From Cordia subcordata (lineage: Eukaryota > Streptophyta > Magnoliopsida > Boraginales > Cordiaceae): a stretch of 64,000 nt of DNA. Below the pieces are notes generated by a model. It had not been told where the DNA came from and made no database searches. It saw only the letters and a list, made by a program, of their open reading frames with translations. A program made the translations under genes and the position numbers. Below are positions 34,765 to 48,102 of this stretch, one piece after another. The stretch's first letter is position 1, and every line of letters begins with the position of its first letter. The stretch spans positions 5,466,001-5,530,000 of the forward strand of contig JAPTOF010000019.1 of the NCBI GenBank assembly GCA_028554755.1, read 5' to 3'.

Positions 34765-35635
34765 TCTGTATTTTATTTTCATGATATTTTGAATATGCAT
34801 TATTTTTAAATATTTTTTAAAAATAATATTTAATTTTAAATATCTTTAGTAGATAATATTTTGAAATACTTTTTATTAATTAATATGAACTTTAGAAAAA
34901 CTCGATAGTTAATGTTTATTTTTAAAATATTTGTAATGGTAGTAGTACATAGATGATACTTATTTTCATAATATTTTCAATAAGTAATATTTATTATTAA
35001 ACATTTTTACAAATAATATCTCATTTCAAATATTTTTAGTAGACGATATTTTTGACCACTTAATAGTAATCAATATAAATTTCAAAATAAATATTTATTT
35101 CCAAAACTAAATTATTTAGTTTTATAATTACCAAACATGTGACATTGAAAGTTAATGTATATTACGTATAGTGTGTAATGTGTTTAGTGCATATAGAGTA
35201 CATATAATGTTTATATTGTGTGTAGTCTCAAGTATGTATAGTGTGTGAGAGAGTGTAAACATGTGGCTACATGTGCAACAGAGAATGTGTGTGGATTATA
35301 TTTCTCAGAATATGTGCGACAGTATGTGTATGTTCATTAAAAAATATTATTTAGAAAACAGGAAAAATGTCTTTTTGGTTTTTTTGATTTCGTAAAAAAT
35401 AATTTTTAGTTTTTAAAAATGAAAATAAAAATAAACTAATCAAATGAATTTTCTATCATAATTTCTATTTTTATGAAAATGAAAATAGGAAATAGGCAAG
35501 CCAATACATTTTGAGTTTCTTTTTTAATAGGACTAACATGTAATTTGATAATTATCCAAATAATGTTTTTACACTAATAAAGAGCAATTTTCTAAACATT
35601 AGTAGAGCAATATAATTGAGAGTTGCACTGACTTC
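34765..35635. other. AT-rich intergenic DNA
   Basis: Degenerate repeats of AATATTTATTT-like words at about 34800-35110 and TGTG/TATG-rich sequence at 35150-35330. No gene seen. Confidence 0.5.
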
Positions 35636-36137
35636 TTATTGCGGGGGGAGGCCCAAGGCCAGATGTACAGTTGACAAATCCTTGGATGAGTGTTGATTAG
35701 GTTCATGTTGTACCTCAGTAGTAACACGTCTGCACTTGCTACACCTCCGATGAAGTAGCACTACGGGGTTTGCAGACATCCAAAAAAGGTTGCAGTCAAT
35801 CAATCTTAGACCTAACGTACGCAGCTCGGCACCAGCTAACCTACTGCCTGACAAGAGTGTGCCATTTATCTCTTTTATTAGAAGAATGAAAGCAATTTGG
35901 GCAATGGTAAGCTGCATGCCGTCATCATTAATCATGTCACTTAATCTATTCTATAAACATGTCTAAGCAGTCCTGGATTGCAAAGGGAAGCAATCTACAG
36001 TCATTTTTCTGAAAACTCTCATTCTGAATCCTCCACTTGATCATCAGAGTTATTTTTGAGGAGAACGCCCTGCTATTTATTTCTTTTGCAAATCTCCACC
36101 GACCGAAACCGTGCTGGTGAACTTCGGGGCTCATCAT
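35636..36137 (-). other. possible decayed coding fragment, unidentified
   Basis: Two adjacent minus-strand open stretches in different frames. One (36137-35946) contains RWRFAKEINSRAFSSKITLM. The other (35935-35636) contains GTLLSGSRLAGAELRTLGLR. Base composition is closer to coding than the flanks, and residue use looks protein-like. I recognise no family. It could be remnants of one gene separated by an intron or a frameshift. Confidence 0.25.
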
Positions 36138-36733
36138 TTAATTTCTCTAATCTTGTTAATCAAAATCGCCGAAATAGAATGCAGAAAGGGAATGAATAAC
36201 ATACCAAACAATCAAAACTCAAGACCTCCACTCTAGATTGGGTGACAACACCCAAGGAATTTGGTCACATTGTATGACGCCCACTCTTTTCTCTTTTCTT
36301 CGGTCAAACACAGTGACGCTCACTGGGAAGCCATAAATTGGTGAGACTGGAGAAAAGTAGTCGCTCTTTTTTTTTTTTTTTCTCCTTTTCTTTAATTTTG
36401 AAAAAAAAGACTAATATTTCAATAATTCAATAAATTGTAACTATCACAAATATATCTCAAGACTTGCAACATTTAAGGCGAGGACCATGACACTATACAC
36501 TCGAATTGATGACTGGTAACCACCACTGACGTTTACGGAACAACATCACACTAGCCATATGCAAATCTCATTGGAGCATTCTGGTACGTATTAATTTGAT
36601 CCACAAAAGTGAAAATCAAAACATTAATTCGATCATTATTTCAACAATCTCCTAACCAAGTAGGCCAACCACCTTTTGATGTGTCCAGTGCACGAAACTC
36701 CCACGTCGATGGTCCATTAATTACCACCCCCTC

Positions 36734-36739
36734 TATAAA
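36734..36739 (+). promoter_or_regulatory. TATA box of the lipid-transfer protein gene
   Basis: CTCTATAAATTA, 88 bp upstream of the ATG. Confidence 0.65.
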
Positions 36740-36821
36740 TTACATGTGCACCAAAGCTTAATGCAAGAAACATACCGACAATTAAATCTCATTTTTATCG
36801 TTATAATATAACAATTTCGAG

Positions 36822-37118
36822 ATGAAGAAGATTACGATGAGTGGAATTTCAGTGTGTTTGGTGTTGGTGATGGTGATGGTGGTTTTGACCCAAGTGGAGG
36901 TGACAGAGGCAGTGACATGCAGCGTCACACAGCTGAGCCCATGCCTTGGGGCAGTGCAAACAGGGCAAGCGCCATCAGGGGAGTGTTGCAGCAAGCTGAG
37001 GGAGCAGAAGCCATGCTTGTGTGGGTACCTTAAAGACCCAAGCCTCGCCATGTATGTCAACTCTCCCAACGCTAAAAAGGTCGCTTCTTCATGTGGCGTC
37101 TCCTTCCCCAAATGTTAA
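36822..37118 (+). CDS. type-2 non-specific lipid-transfer protein (nsLTP2)
   Basis: Intronless, 98 aa, the usual nsLTP2 precursor length. Residues 1-30 form a signal peptide with a long hydrophobic core (VCLVLVMVMVVLTQV) and a likely cleavage site after TEA. The mature part of about 68-69 residues has the eight-cysteine pattern C-x7-C-x13-CC-x8-CLC-x(n)-C-x6-C, ending SFPKC. The x in CxC is Leu, hydrophobic as in nsLTP2 rather than the hydrophilic residue typical of nsLTP1. Such proteins are secreted, carry lipids in a helical cavity closed by four disulfides, and act in cuticle or suberin assembly or defence. Nothing is damaged. The paralogue cannot be named. Confidence 0.93.
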   Translation: MKKITMSGISVCLVLVMVMVVLTQVEVTEAVTCSVTQLSPCLGAVQTGQAPSGECCSKLREQKPCLCGYLKDPSLAMYVNSPNAKKVASSCGVSFPKC

Positions 37119-38249
37119 TTAACACAATCAAATCGCATGCATGCATGCATCAGCTGTGATGATGATCGTATCACCATCATATATATAAAATAAGACTGTG
37201 TTGTGCTGTTTGCGGCCAACCTTATTCTAGGCTTTCTATTGCTGTAACTGTGTTGCAAATAGTTACATAATCAAGGAGATCTTGATCATGATGATGGTTT
37301 GATCATCATGTATGTATGGTGTGGATCATATGAATCTGGAGAAAAGTTTTACCTACCAATTTGTCGGATTAATTATTTCCTTCTGAGGTTTCGCTTTTTT
37401 TTTTTTCCCCTAAATTTTCCTTGGGATTTAAGGACCAAAGTTTCTTCGACATGTGTAATGATCTGCGTTAATCACCCCAATGAATTAATGAACTGCAATA
37501 AGTTTAATCTGAGTTCCTTATGAGGTTACTATAATTAGATATATACGTACATGATTAAGCAATACACTTACCTATCCTAAAACAAGCCACATATAGAGTT
37601 CGTTCCAATTGATTTTTGATTTTTCGTTCTTAATAAATTGAAAGCATCCTTTTTTTGTTAAAAAAAGAGCACCTCTAAAATTATGAGAAAACTCGGAGCT
37701 TTTTTTTTTTTTTGAAATTAAAAATTTTAAGCTTCTTCAAAAATATTTTTTTAACAAATTATAAAAAAAATATTGTTTTAGAAAAAGTCAATGTAAATGA
37801 ATCCTACACGTTGCGTGCAAATTACAGAGCAATGCATTAAATGATACATTACTATTAATACAATAAATAAGTGCACTAATATTTTCTCACTTTAAATTTT
37901 TAGTTAAGGTGGTAATTTTAAATAGTATCAGAATCTAGAAATTAAGCAAGATATACTAACATATTCTCTGTTAGTTTAAACTTTTAGATGAAATAATAAC
38001 TCTAACAATTACATGTGATGACGAGAGCTAAAAGTGTTTGACATCACCACTCCTAGCTTCAACACAAATTTCATTGCACGTTTTGGTATTTATAAAAAGT
38101 GTTAATTTTATTTTTATTATTTTAAATTGATTTATCTTTTTAATATATGTAAACAATAATAACTTAGTGTCTTGAATATAAAGAGATTTAAGAAGACATG
38201 AAGCATGTGCGTCTCGATTTTAATACCCGATGTTTTAAATTTTGAAACG
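37119..38249. other. intergenic, AT-rich
   Basis: Lipid-transfer gene 3' region with a GATCATGATGATGGTTTGAT-type inverted stretch near 37285-37310. No further gene seen. Confidence 0.5.
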
Positions 38250-39356
38250 CATAGTTAAAAATGTTAATTCCACCTAATAACCTTAACTCTTATATGAGTT
38301 AACACTTATTAACCTTCATATTTGGTTTTAGCCACTTATTAACTCTTGACTTAAGTCATATCTAATAAAATTATATTTTTGTTAATAAAAGTAATATAGT
38401 TACTAAATTGCCCTTTTTTGAATTTTGTTTTTGAAAATTATAAACCCTTAAAAATCTATCCTTGAAAAGAACTACAAGACCTTCAATCAGTTTGAATCCG
38501 ACACAATTTAGAATGTTATTGTACACACATTAATACACATATATGTGTATTTTGTATAAATGTGTATAAACTTAATCACATACTTGTAGGGACTCACATA
38601 TGCTTGTATGAATATGACCAATATATTACTAATTGAACCCAAGACAACTCGATAGTAAGATATATTTACGTCATATATACCACTCATCATTAATCCTATA
38701 GATAAATTTTCTATGAAATTAATTATAGTGTCATCAATAATGTATTTTTTGTAAAACAGCTTTGGTATTTTTATTTTTTAGAATTAAACTATATTGGTTA
38801 AATCGTGTAAGGGATAATTATGCAATTACGTATATTTGCAATTATTTTTAAGTCTCCTTAGTTTGCTAAAGTTAGCAAATTAAATTAAATCTCACCATAA
38901 AAAGAAAAAATGAACAAAGAGTATAAAATTTCCAAATTATCGCATTGTTTCGACTCTATGGTTAGTCATGCAAGTGTTTGTCACTATCCGTGTTTGTATC
39001 TGTCTTGGTGCATGTATACGCGTGTGCCTCTGGTGTGAACCTGTGTGTATGAGTGACGATGAACAATTAGGTTTGTGTTTGTGATGATAATGATGATGGT
39101 AACGAGAATAAAGAAGAAGATGAATATGTTTATTGATGTATATGCACGTTTTGGTGTATGTTTGGTGTTTGGATCCAAAAAAAAATGACAAGGGTACTTT
39201 AGTCCAAAATATATGCAATACTACTTATCTATTAATTTTTTTAGTAGTAATTCAATAAAAAGGTTAATAAGTAGTTAAAACTAAATATGAGGGTTAATAA
39301 GTGTCACTCCATATAAAAAAATAGGGTTATTAAATGAAATTAACCCTAGTTAAAAT
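38250..39356. mobile_element. inverted-repeat DNA element, about 1.1 kb, non-coding
   Basis: The left end (TAGTTAAAAATGTTAATTCC ... ACACTTATTAACCTTCATAT) and the inverted right end (TTTTAACTAGGGTTAATTTC ... ACACTTATTAACCCTCATAT) match for about 95 bp. The interior contains a G/T-rich stretch (39000-39180) and no transposase. Probably a nonautonomous, foldback-like transposon. Confidence 0.65.
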
Positions 39357-39727
39357 GGATACACACCTCGTGTCTTCTCAAACTTCTTTATATATTCAAT
39401 TTTTCCAGCAACGTATAGGTTGGGAAGGTGGCAAAGATCATCGTGATCAAAGGATCTAGAAATAAACTGGAAAGAGTGAATGTGTTATGCTCGTGGAAGC
39501 TTATATCTCACAAAATCTTCAATTGGGGCGTTTTGTTTTAACTAATTAAGCAAGTATTTTACTAATTACAAGGACAATTACTAAGCTCAAAAACAATTAT
39601 ATTAGCCGATTAACAAACTTCAAAGAAGCGGCCTTTTTGTGTAAAATAGGCTTCTTTGAAGAATGGTTAACCTTTTTGTGTTAAGAATGAAGAATTGATC
39701 GAGATGGTGTAAATTGGATTTTGATTT

Positions 39728-39890
39728 TGTATATTATGCTATTTTTGATATTTACTATACTTTGGACAAAATATACATACATATATATATATATATTATG
39801 CTATGTTTGATATTTACTGTACTTTGGACAAAATATACATACATATATATATATATATACATACATATATATATATATATGCGTGTGTGT
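39728..39890. repeat. tandem duplication ending in (AT)n arrays
   Basis: Two units of about 62 bp, each with TATTATGCTAT, GATATTTACT and ACTTTGGACAAAATATACAT followed by (AT)n. The second is extended by a further ATACATACATATAT run and (GT)n. Confidence 0.85.
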
Positions 39891-42800
39891 GTCGTATTAT
39901 GCTTCGTCTTAATAATCCGATACATATAGACACATAGCAATTCTATAAAAGGTGAATGTCATTTTAATTCCCGATTAATTTTTACTTAAATCTCAAACTC
40001 CCCATTAAATTTTAATTCTACTCAATTTTCTCGGTAATGTCAGAAATTACCAAATAATGTCAGTATTTTGAAGTGCATGTTCATTCTTTTTATGGAGGCA
40101 TTGGTCCTTAATTGGAGAAGTTCATGCCATCAAGGAAGTAAATTGCAATCCTATAAAGCTAAGCCATGTCTGCCCGCACTCACATCGCCAGAACATCCAT
40201 CAGAGCAAAATATCGTAAGCAAAAGGTGTCGGTGCTTGTAACTTTTTAGATGAGGTAATAACTATAACATATTATTAAAGTCCAAGCTTTTGGATGAGTT
40301 GATAACTTTAATATGGTATCAAAACTCAAATTATAAGTTTGATACTTACAGCCATTTGCATGTGAAGGGGCATTTAATAGAATAAATAAATACACAAATC
40401 CTTTTTCTATTGAAGTAAAAGAAAAAAGAAAAGAAAAAAGGATGACCTCGTGTTAATCCCATTTCTCCTTAGAAAAATGAAAAGAGAAAAAAAAAAAAAG
40501 TTCCTCGTGTTTGAATCTTGATTATATAATGCGTATTGTGATAGATCCAATTCTAACAAAAGGATAAATGGATCTTACAATTCCATAGATACTCTCAAGA
40601 AGATAATTGGATGGGTTTAATTAATTCATTGTATGATCTTCTGAATAATCTTTTGGATAATGATAAGTGGGAAGAATCGAATTCTTTGGCCTTGTACACG
40701 ATTAGAAATTAAAGGAAATGCAGTTCAGCTATCAATCTCTGAATAGAGAAAGTATTGTTCAGCACAAGTGCAGAACATTATATATAATTAAGGGCAAGAT
40801 ATTATTTCCATCATCATCGTAATCCTTGTCTATTTTGGCAATCTCCATTATAATGATACGTCTAACCACTTGTCTAAACACACAAAAAAAAAAAAAGAAA
40901 AATTATAATACATATAACCAGTTTTTTCGGGTCAAAGTACATATAATCAATTTAACTTCAAGAAATCCGACCGTATTAAAAAAATGAATATTACCAACCA
41001 TAACTTGTTTATATATGAAACATGAGATGGTGGCTTAAGTTAGAAGCACAAGTTATGGAAAAATACTCACAACCAGAAAACAATCATATGGATACAATTC
41101 CATTATTTATATTGCTAAATACATTAAATAAACAATTTTGTTAAATGAGTGTAATGTTCCAGTTGTTAAGGTTCATTATATGATTCTGTTAACATAAAAC
41201 TTATCATTTTTAAGAATTCTAATTGTAAAGATAACCCAACACTTAAACCATGAGTTAATCCTATACGTTAGCATATTCTTTTTCCCTTTGAAATCAAATA
41301 ATAATGTCAACAAAAGCTCATTTTTAAGCATTTTTTCACAATGTAATCAATTTCTCATATGCAAGGACATTTTATTTTGCAATATAATAAAAATCTTAGA
41401 TAAGAAACCAAAGAACATGCAATAGCCTTTTTCTTCATAAGTTTGAACCTAGTAAATATAAATAAGTCTCTCTCTATAACTCAAAGCTTGAGATCAAGTG
41501 ATAGATTATCATGCTCAGTTCATGAAAGTGAAATTCTTCATTGCCTATTTAAAAATATTAAATTATTTATATATAAAAATTAAAAAAAAATTATGTCTAC
41601 ACATAAAACATACATATTGAACACATCAAATAAATACAAATAAATCTTTTTATACAAGTTTAAACGTTTAAAATGACGTTAATTCCTTCACAGATTACTA
41701 AGAATACTTCAGAAACTAGTCTCTAGTTGGCAGGAGTTAGAATCCCATTCGACAAATATAATCATCTTGTGAGATGTCTCATCATCCTTCCTTCTTGCAT
41801 AAATTAGTCTCTAGTTGGGAACCTCCTCATAAGTTAGAACCTCATTCGACAATCATCTTATGAGATGTCTTATTCTTCTTGTCTCCAACTAAATAAAGCA
41901 GGTTTAACAATTAATTTAGAATCTCATTCGACAATCATCTTATGAGATGTCTCATTCTTCATGTCTCCAACTAAATAAAGCAGGTTTTGTGTATCCATGC
42001 TTATCGCAAAGTAAAATCATGTATGTGGGAATGGGTTGAAGATTGGACCAAAAACTATGCTCTAATATCATATCTCGTTAAGAATAAATTAATTAATTAA
42101 TATGGGGAGTGACCAAGACTTTATATGATAGTTTTAAGTCTTGAAAAATTTTTTATATAGGACATCCATGTATTTTCTCAATTTTGTCATCTGTTTTAAT
42201 CAATTTACGTTGACAAGAAAAAATTAGCAATTTCCTTTTGAAAGCATGTTTCTAAAAAGAAAATTAAATAAAAAAAAGCATGGCGTACGTGTATCACGAT
42301 TTCCATTTGTACCATTTTTTCTAAAATGCATTAACCAATTTGCTTCACGTGGAAATTTTCAAGTACGAACAATGTCAATAATTAAGCACCAGAAAAGTTT
42401 AAAATCTAGAGTGTGTAAACACGTTTTCCACTAACCTTGGAGAAAAAATCAGACATGACAAGGAACTGTTTTAATCGAAGAAAAATATGATAAGACATGA
42501 TAATGAAATGTCTTAATTAGACAACTAACCACAATTATTAGGCAGGCGGCAATCTCTTAATAGAAATGTGTTAATCGTCACCCTTTTTAGTCTTTTTTTT
42601 AATTAAATAATATTATATTAATGAATTATCTAATCCAATTTTTTCGTGGATTTAATAAAACACCATTGCCAATAATAAATAAAGGTTTATTAATGGATAA
42701 TGCCGCCGGCCACTAGACTAGCTAGCAAGTTGCGTTGCCCTGGAAGCTGCTTTTATCCATTGAACTAACAGGAAAACATGCCACGTCAGCTTCTCCTCAG

Positions 42801-43869
42801 CTTTGACCCGTCTTAGGCGTGACCTTCATTAGATAAACACTGCCCTCGTTAAACTCTAACCTACTTACACTTACAAAACAACTTTTAAGCTCTTTTGGAG
42901 GAAAACGAAAGAAGTAAAATTTTTCTAAAAAGTAATTATACAGCTGGCTTTGCCCTCTTAAAGAGAGAGGAAAAAAAAAAAGAGTTCGAAACTTGTTTGG
43001 ATAGCACATTTTCCAGGAAAAAGAAGATTATAGTCAAGGGATTAGAGAATTCCTTTTCTTGTTTATTTAACATAAAAAGGAAAAGAATGAAGATCAATTT
43101 TCTGTTGGTAATTGGGATTTTAACTAATTCCTCCAAATTTGAGAGTTGGTGCAAGAAAATAAAATACCCAATTTTTTTTTATATAAAAATATTCCTGCAA
43201 TTATGAGCTTATTTTTAAAATGCTCGAGTCATATGCATCAAAGACTTTTTATAATTAGTAGTGTATCTTGATCTTATCTTTGCTTCCGAGAACGATTAAT
43301 TAATGCTTGCTATCCAAGTTGATTTATTTCTTAATCCGAATCTTTATCTTTTATATTATCTTTTTTTGGACAAGTAACATTTTGTCTTCTTGTAATTTGT
43401 CATTAATGTATATTATCACTGTAATTGCAAAACCATAAGCACCAAACCTCCTTACAGTTAAATATATAGCATACCTCTCGCTGAAACACGCACACAACGT
43501 TCTTGTGATTTCCAAATGTGTAGTACACATGCGACACAAGGGAATGTACATGTACGCGGCATAATATGCATTTATAACAAACTCTATAAGTAAAGCAGAA
43601 CTTATCTTATCTTTATTTTTGTTATTATTATTATTGTTATTATTTAGTTTCTGTGGGGCAATCAAAATATATATACTTATAGAGAAAAAGATTTATCCCT
43701 TATTTTTTATTATCTCTTAACCCTACATCCAATAAAGACTTTAATTGCAACATGTACATGTACGCGGCGCCAAGACCTTTCCACCTGCCTAGATCTCACT
43801 TTCCTACATAACAGCAATATTCAACTTCAACCATCGCGTCCCTAAACCCAAACTAAACTTCCGTCTGTT
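39891..43869. other. gene-poor intergenic DNA
   Basis: No gene can be supported over nearly 4 kb. Local features are the tandem repeat at 41690-41990 and several A-runs. Open frames here are short and of low complexity. Confidence 0.5.
41690..41990. repeat. degenerate tandem repeat, three units
   Basis: Three spaced copies of CATTCGACAATCATCTTATG followed by AGATGTCTCATTCTTC, the last two also sharing GTCTCCAACTAAATAAAGCA. Unit length is about 83-98 bp. Confidence 0.8.
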
Positions 43870-43878
43870 CTATAAATA
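43870..43878 (+). promoter_or_regulatory. TATA box of the amidotransferase gene
   Basis: CTATAAATAG, 107 bp upstream of the ATG. Confidence 0.65.
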
Positions 43879-43977
43879 GCCACCAGGATCACTTGTGTTT
43901 GCTTCAAGCCAGATCAGATCATTTCATCTTCACACATTTACACATCGTCTTATTATTATTTTTCTTAAAATCCTTCC

Positions 43978-45942
43978 ATGGCCACTGAGCTCTCGGTGAT
44001 CCTCCCTCGTGTCCTCATCGTCTCCAGACGAAGCGTTCGCAAGAACAAATTCGTAGACTTCGTCGGTAAGTAAATATTTTAATTTCTCCACCATCTTCAA
44101 TTCCTATCCATGCATGTTTTTTTATACATATATTTTGGAAGCTTGATAACAATGCTTTTTAATTTAATGGATAATCATCAATATTAATGTTGATTATTAT
44201 GGTACATTAAAAAGTAATTTTATTGCACAGGAGAATACCATCTTGATCTTATAGTAGGCTATGGAGCCGTTCCTGTAATAGTGCCCCGAGTTTCCGGGGT
44301 GCACATGTTACTGGACAGCTTCGAGCCGATCCATGGAGTTCTTCTCTGTGAAGGAGAAGATCTCGACCCATCTCTATACAAAGACGAAACGACCGGTTTG
44401 TCACCAGAAGAGCTGGAAGAAATCAGGAGACTTCACGCTAGTGACACCGCCATTGATAAAGAGAAGGACTCCATTGAAATGAGACTCGCAAAGCTTTGCC
44501 AGGAAAGAAACATACCTTACTTGGGAATATGTAGAGGGTCACAAGTACTAAACGTTGCTTGTGGAGGGACTCTTTATCAAGACATTGGACAAGAATTAAC
44601 AAATAAGCTCCCTGAAGAGCAGAGAGTAATACACATAAATTACGATGATTATGATGGGCATAGACATGTCGTGAGGGTGGTTGACAACACCCCTTTGCGT
44701 GAATGGTTTAAGGATTCTTTGGAGGGCGGCAATGAGATTAAGGTAAATAGTTATCACCACCAGGGAGTTAACAGATTAGCGCAACGCTTTGTTCCAATGG
44801 CTTTTTCGCCTGATGGCTTGATTGAAGGGTTCTATGATCCGGATGCTTATAACCCTGAAGAGGGCAAGTTCATTATGGGGCTTCAATTTCATCCCGAGCG
44901 AATGAGGCGGCCTAATTCCGATGAATTTGATTATCCAGGGTGCCCATTTGCTTATAAGGTAAGTATCACTGTAATTTTCCTTTTCCCGTTTGTAAGCATA
45001 TTTTTAGAATTGTAGACTGAATATTTAATCTGTTCTTGTCCTGGAAATTGTTTAGGAGTTTGTGAAAGCTGTTGTTGCTTATCAGAAGAAGCTTAATGGC
45101 TCAACAAGTGTGCCAAGACACCTAAAGCTTGACGAAACAATGGAGAAGAAGAGGAAAATTATTGTTAGAAGCTTCTCCCTTGCAAGAATCGTATATGAAG
45201 GAGGCTACGGCAACAAGCATCAAAATACAGAATCTGAACTCCAAGCTGGAGCAGAATTTCTTGAGGTATATAACCTAAATAGTTGTGGTACTTAGGACAT
45301 ATGTCCTCCAGACACTGAATACTAGATATACACCACAAAAGCTATTTCTCAAGCTAATAGTAAAAATATATATATTGCTTGTATACATCCGTATGCATAG
45401 GTGCAATATAGGCCAGTTCATCATGGCCTTAATACGTAACAGACTATTTGAGAATGACAAATGCTTAGCATAAAATGCTAAAGCTACTTTTTCTTCGTGT
45501 TGGTCTCCACTTCATGTACATGAACAAACAATTGCTCCAGGAGGTGGCCAAATAAGACTCGCCGAAATTTATTACCATAGAGTCAACTCAAATAAGTATA
45601 ACTTGACCTGATTTTCCACAAATAAACTTCTAAACGCATTGATTTAATTTTGATTTCTTTTTTCTTTATTTGCAGTCGAACAGTACAGCTTTAAGTTTAC
45701 ATCAAGAGACGAGGTTGAAGCAGATGGGTGCAACAATAAGGAATGGATTTTCCTACTTGGAGAAATTGAAGGAGACTGAGGAGAAAGAGAAATTAGCAAG
45801 AAAAATTATGGGGAAAATGTCAGCAGATCAGTTGTCTGATCTCATGTCATTCTACCACATGATGGGGCAGATCTGTTCAGAAGTTTTGGACAGAAAGCTT
45901 CGTGGCATTGTCAATATTGAACTTGCCTCTTGCCCCATCTAA
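43978..45942 (+). CDS. GAT1_2.1: class I glutamine amidotransferase-like protein (GAT1_2.1 type, peptidase C26)
   Basis: Four exons: 43978-44065, 44231-44958, 45056-45265 and 45676-45942, joined in phases 1, 0 and 0, give 430 aa. The N-terminal 270 residues are a peptidase_C26/class I amidotransferase domain. It has the nucleophile elbow in [16 protein letters not shown] and the His-Glu pair in [13 protein letters not shown], so the Cys-His-Glu triad is complete. The C-terminal part (exons 3-4) is a helical tail rich in Lys and Glu, seen in the plant GAT1_2.1 group, whose Arabidopsis member is linked to nitrogen response and branching. The substrate is not settled by sequence; glutamine or gamma-glutamyl compounds are expected. 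No signal peptide is evident. The start was chosen because it leads through the first splice into [19 protein letters not shown]. Confidence 0.92.
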
Positions 45943-47270
45943 TACATCATATTTTCTTTTTCTTTTATCTGTAAGCTTTGCTTTTTTTGCGAAGCTTTTA
46001 TTATAAGTTAATGCAACTTGTGAGTCGGTAAGTACTATGTCACCACCAGCATTTTCCTGTCCATTTATGGCCTGCCATGCAATTTCTTGCCCTTATGTCT
46101 GTGCATGCATTTTCTCTATTTGTCAAAATTCAGAAGCCTATTTTAAGAATTTGCATCTGCTTTAAATTGAATGTATAGTGGCAACAAGAATAATTTAAAT
46201 AAATGATTATTGTTCAAATTATCTTTCTGTAACATTGTAACATCGAAAGATAATTCAAATCCAAATAAAGTTCAATAAGTCAAAGAAGGCATGATATTTG
46301 AAATTTCAGGGGATGTATACTCGTGTAGACTTAATAAAGTGATGCACCAGAAGATTGTGAAAGACTTTATTTCAATCTAGATAACTTGTATTATTTCTAA
46401 TTAATGAATGAAAAAAATGAGCTTATATTAATCATCAATTGAGGTATGACACACTACCAACAAATTGTAGTGGGTCAAGTTGCTTCTGACTGTCTCCAAT
46501 AATTTTGATGGAAATAAACATTATAAATAAAGCTTTAATTACATCGATAGATGCTTCACGCCTTATTAGAATATGAAATATTTTAGACCACTTGAATATT
46601 TCTTCACCGAGAATCATATAATATGATTTTGCATAGTCTCCTTTCAACTACTAGCTACAAAGATTGCCATATATATAGTATACATATTCAATTGAAAATG
46701 TAGGCACCTTCTTTTTTTTCCCCCTTAATCAGGGTAGAGTTTAAATTTTTTATGTATATAATTCAATCATCATATAAAATAATATTTTGCCCATGTCTTT
46801 TGCATTCTTTAAACTAAAAGATCAAAACAAGATTTCCTAATAATTGAGGGACCGTTGGTACATGAATTAATCCACGTCTGATAGCATGAAGCTCAGCTAC
46901 TCTCCCCCTAAATTCAAATCGAAAGTTCAGTTGGTATAAAGTATGGCTATAAATTCTATTTGACAGCGTAAAACAAATCAACTTCTTCAAAAGAAATTAC
47001 TTTGTCAGATTGACCGTTAAAATTGTTATCTTGGGATAAAATTTCTTTTCTTTATGTAGATGGCCTGGACATTCCAACCAAGTAGGTGTGTAGCGGTCAC
47101 TAAGAGAATGTCGTCTCATTTTTGAAGTTTAAAGAAGGTTGAAAAACTCACCCCTGAAGCCCTTTAGTCCTTAATCTTTTAATGCTTTTTGCTTGAGAGT
47201 TTCATATTAAATCCATTGAAATCTCCTGTACAGTAGCGGCTTAATTTGCAGCTTTTCCTGTAGCCTGGAA
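45943..47270. other. intergenic between the amidotransferase gene and receptor exon A
   Basis: Amidotransferase 3' untranslated region (45943-about 46150), then AT-rich DNA. No convincing TATA box is found close to exon A. Confidence 0.5.
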
Positions 47271-48102
47271 ATGAAGGGTTGTCTAATCTTTACAACGGCT
47301 CCATTTTCATTACTCATTTATATATTCGCGCTTCTAATCCATCTTCCTCAATTCCATGGCATCGAAAACATCTGGTACGCGAGCTGTGGCAATGTCTACA
47401 ACTGTGGCGCCATCACAGGCGTCGATTACCCATTCTACGGAGAAGATCGACCCGAAGAGTGCGGTTACCCTGGACTCGAACTCGATTGCGACGATGACAT
47501 AGAAACCACTATTGACATCATGGGGGTTAGTTATCTAGTTTTATCTATTGATCAAGATGCTCAAATTCTCACCATCGCTAGAGAAGATTTACTTGAAGAC
47601 ATTTGCCTGGAGGACTTTGTGAACACCACTCTCGATTCCAGGCTTTTCGAGTACGCTTCGGAGAATACAAATCTCACATTTTTGTATGGTTGCCCACCTG
47701 ATCATAGCAGAGATGGAGGCATCGGAAAATTTAAATGTCGCATAGATGGGATTAGAAAGAAAAACGGTTATGTTCAAATGGGTAGTCAAGGCCCTGGAAA
47801 TTGTCATGCTAGTGTTGTTGTTCCAGTTAAAAGAGCATCTCTTGATCAAGGGATTGGCAATTTTGTTGAACTGGTAGCATCTGGATTCGAGATCAAGTAC
47901 AAAGTGGATAATAAAGCGTGTAATGAGTGCAAAAATTCAAGTGGAATATGCAGATTTGATCAAAGCTTGAATCAGTTCACATGCCTTAGTTTACGACCTG
48001 ATGAGCCATCAGGTGATGATGAAACAGGAGCCGACGAGCCTACGATCTTTCTCGGGAGCATCCCGGAGCCGCCTCCGGTGGCGCTAGGAGCATCAGGATC
48101 AG
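47271..48102 (+). CDS. GUB_WAK/WAK-associated ectodomain exon A (LRK10L-type)
   Basis: 832-nt exon from ATG to a GATCAG/GTATGC donor in phase 1. If the intron is retained it reads four more codons (GMHV) to TGA, making a 281-aa secreted protein. A signal peptide (FSLLIYIFALLIHL) is followed by the GUB_WAK_bind cysteine pattern (CGNVYNCG, YPFYGEDRPEECGYPG) and NTTLDSRLFEYA. The WAK_assoc part follows (GPGNCHASVVVPV, then CNECKNSSGICRF). It is divergent at the end: the final C-x-C found in exons B-D is reduced to FTCLSL, and an acidic, Pro-rich tail follows. GUB_WAK domains are thought to bind cell-wall pectin. No kinase exon follows before exon B, so it either uses the kinase at 58.6-60 kb, encodes an ectodomain only, or is a relic. 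Confidence 0.8.

Noticed and set aside
41690..41990. possible CRISPR-like array of spaced repeats
   Set aside because: Only three degenerate units with long, related spacers in a plant nuclear genome. An ordinary tandem repeat.
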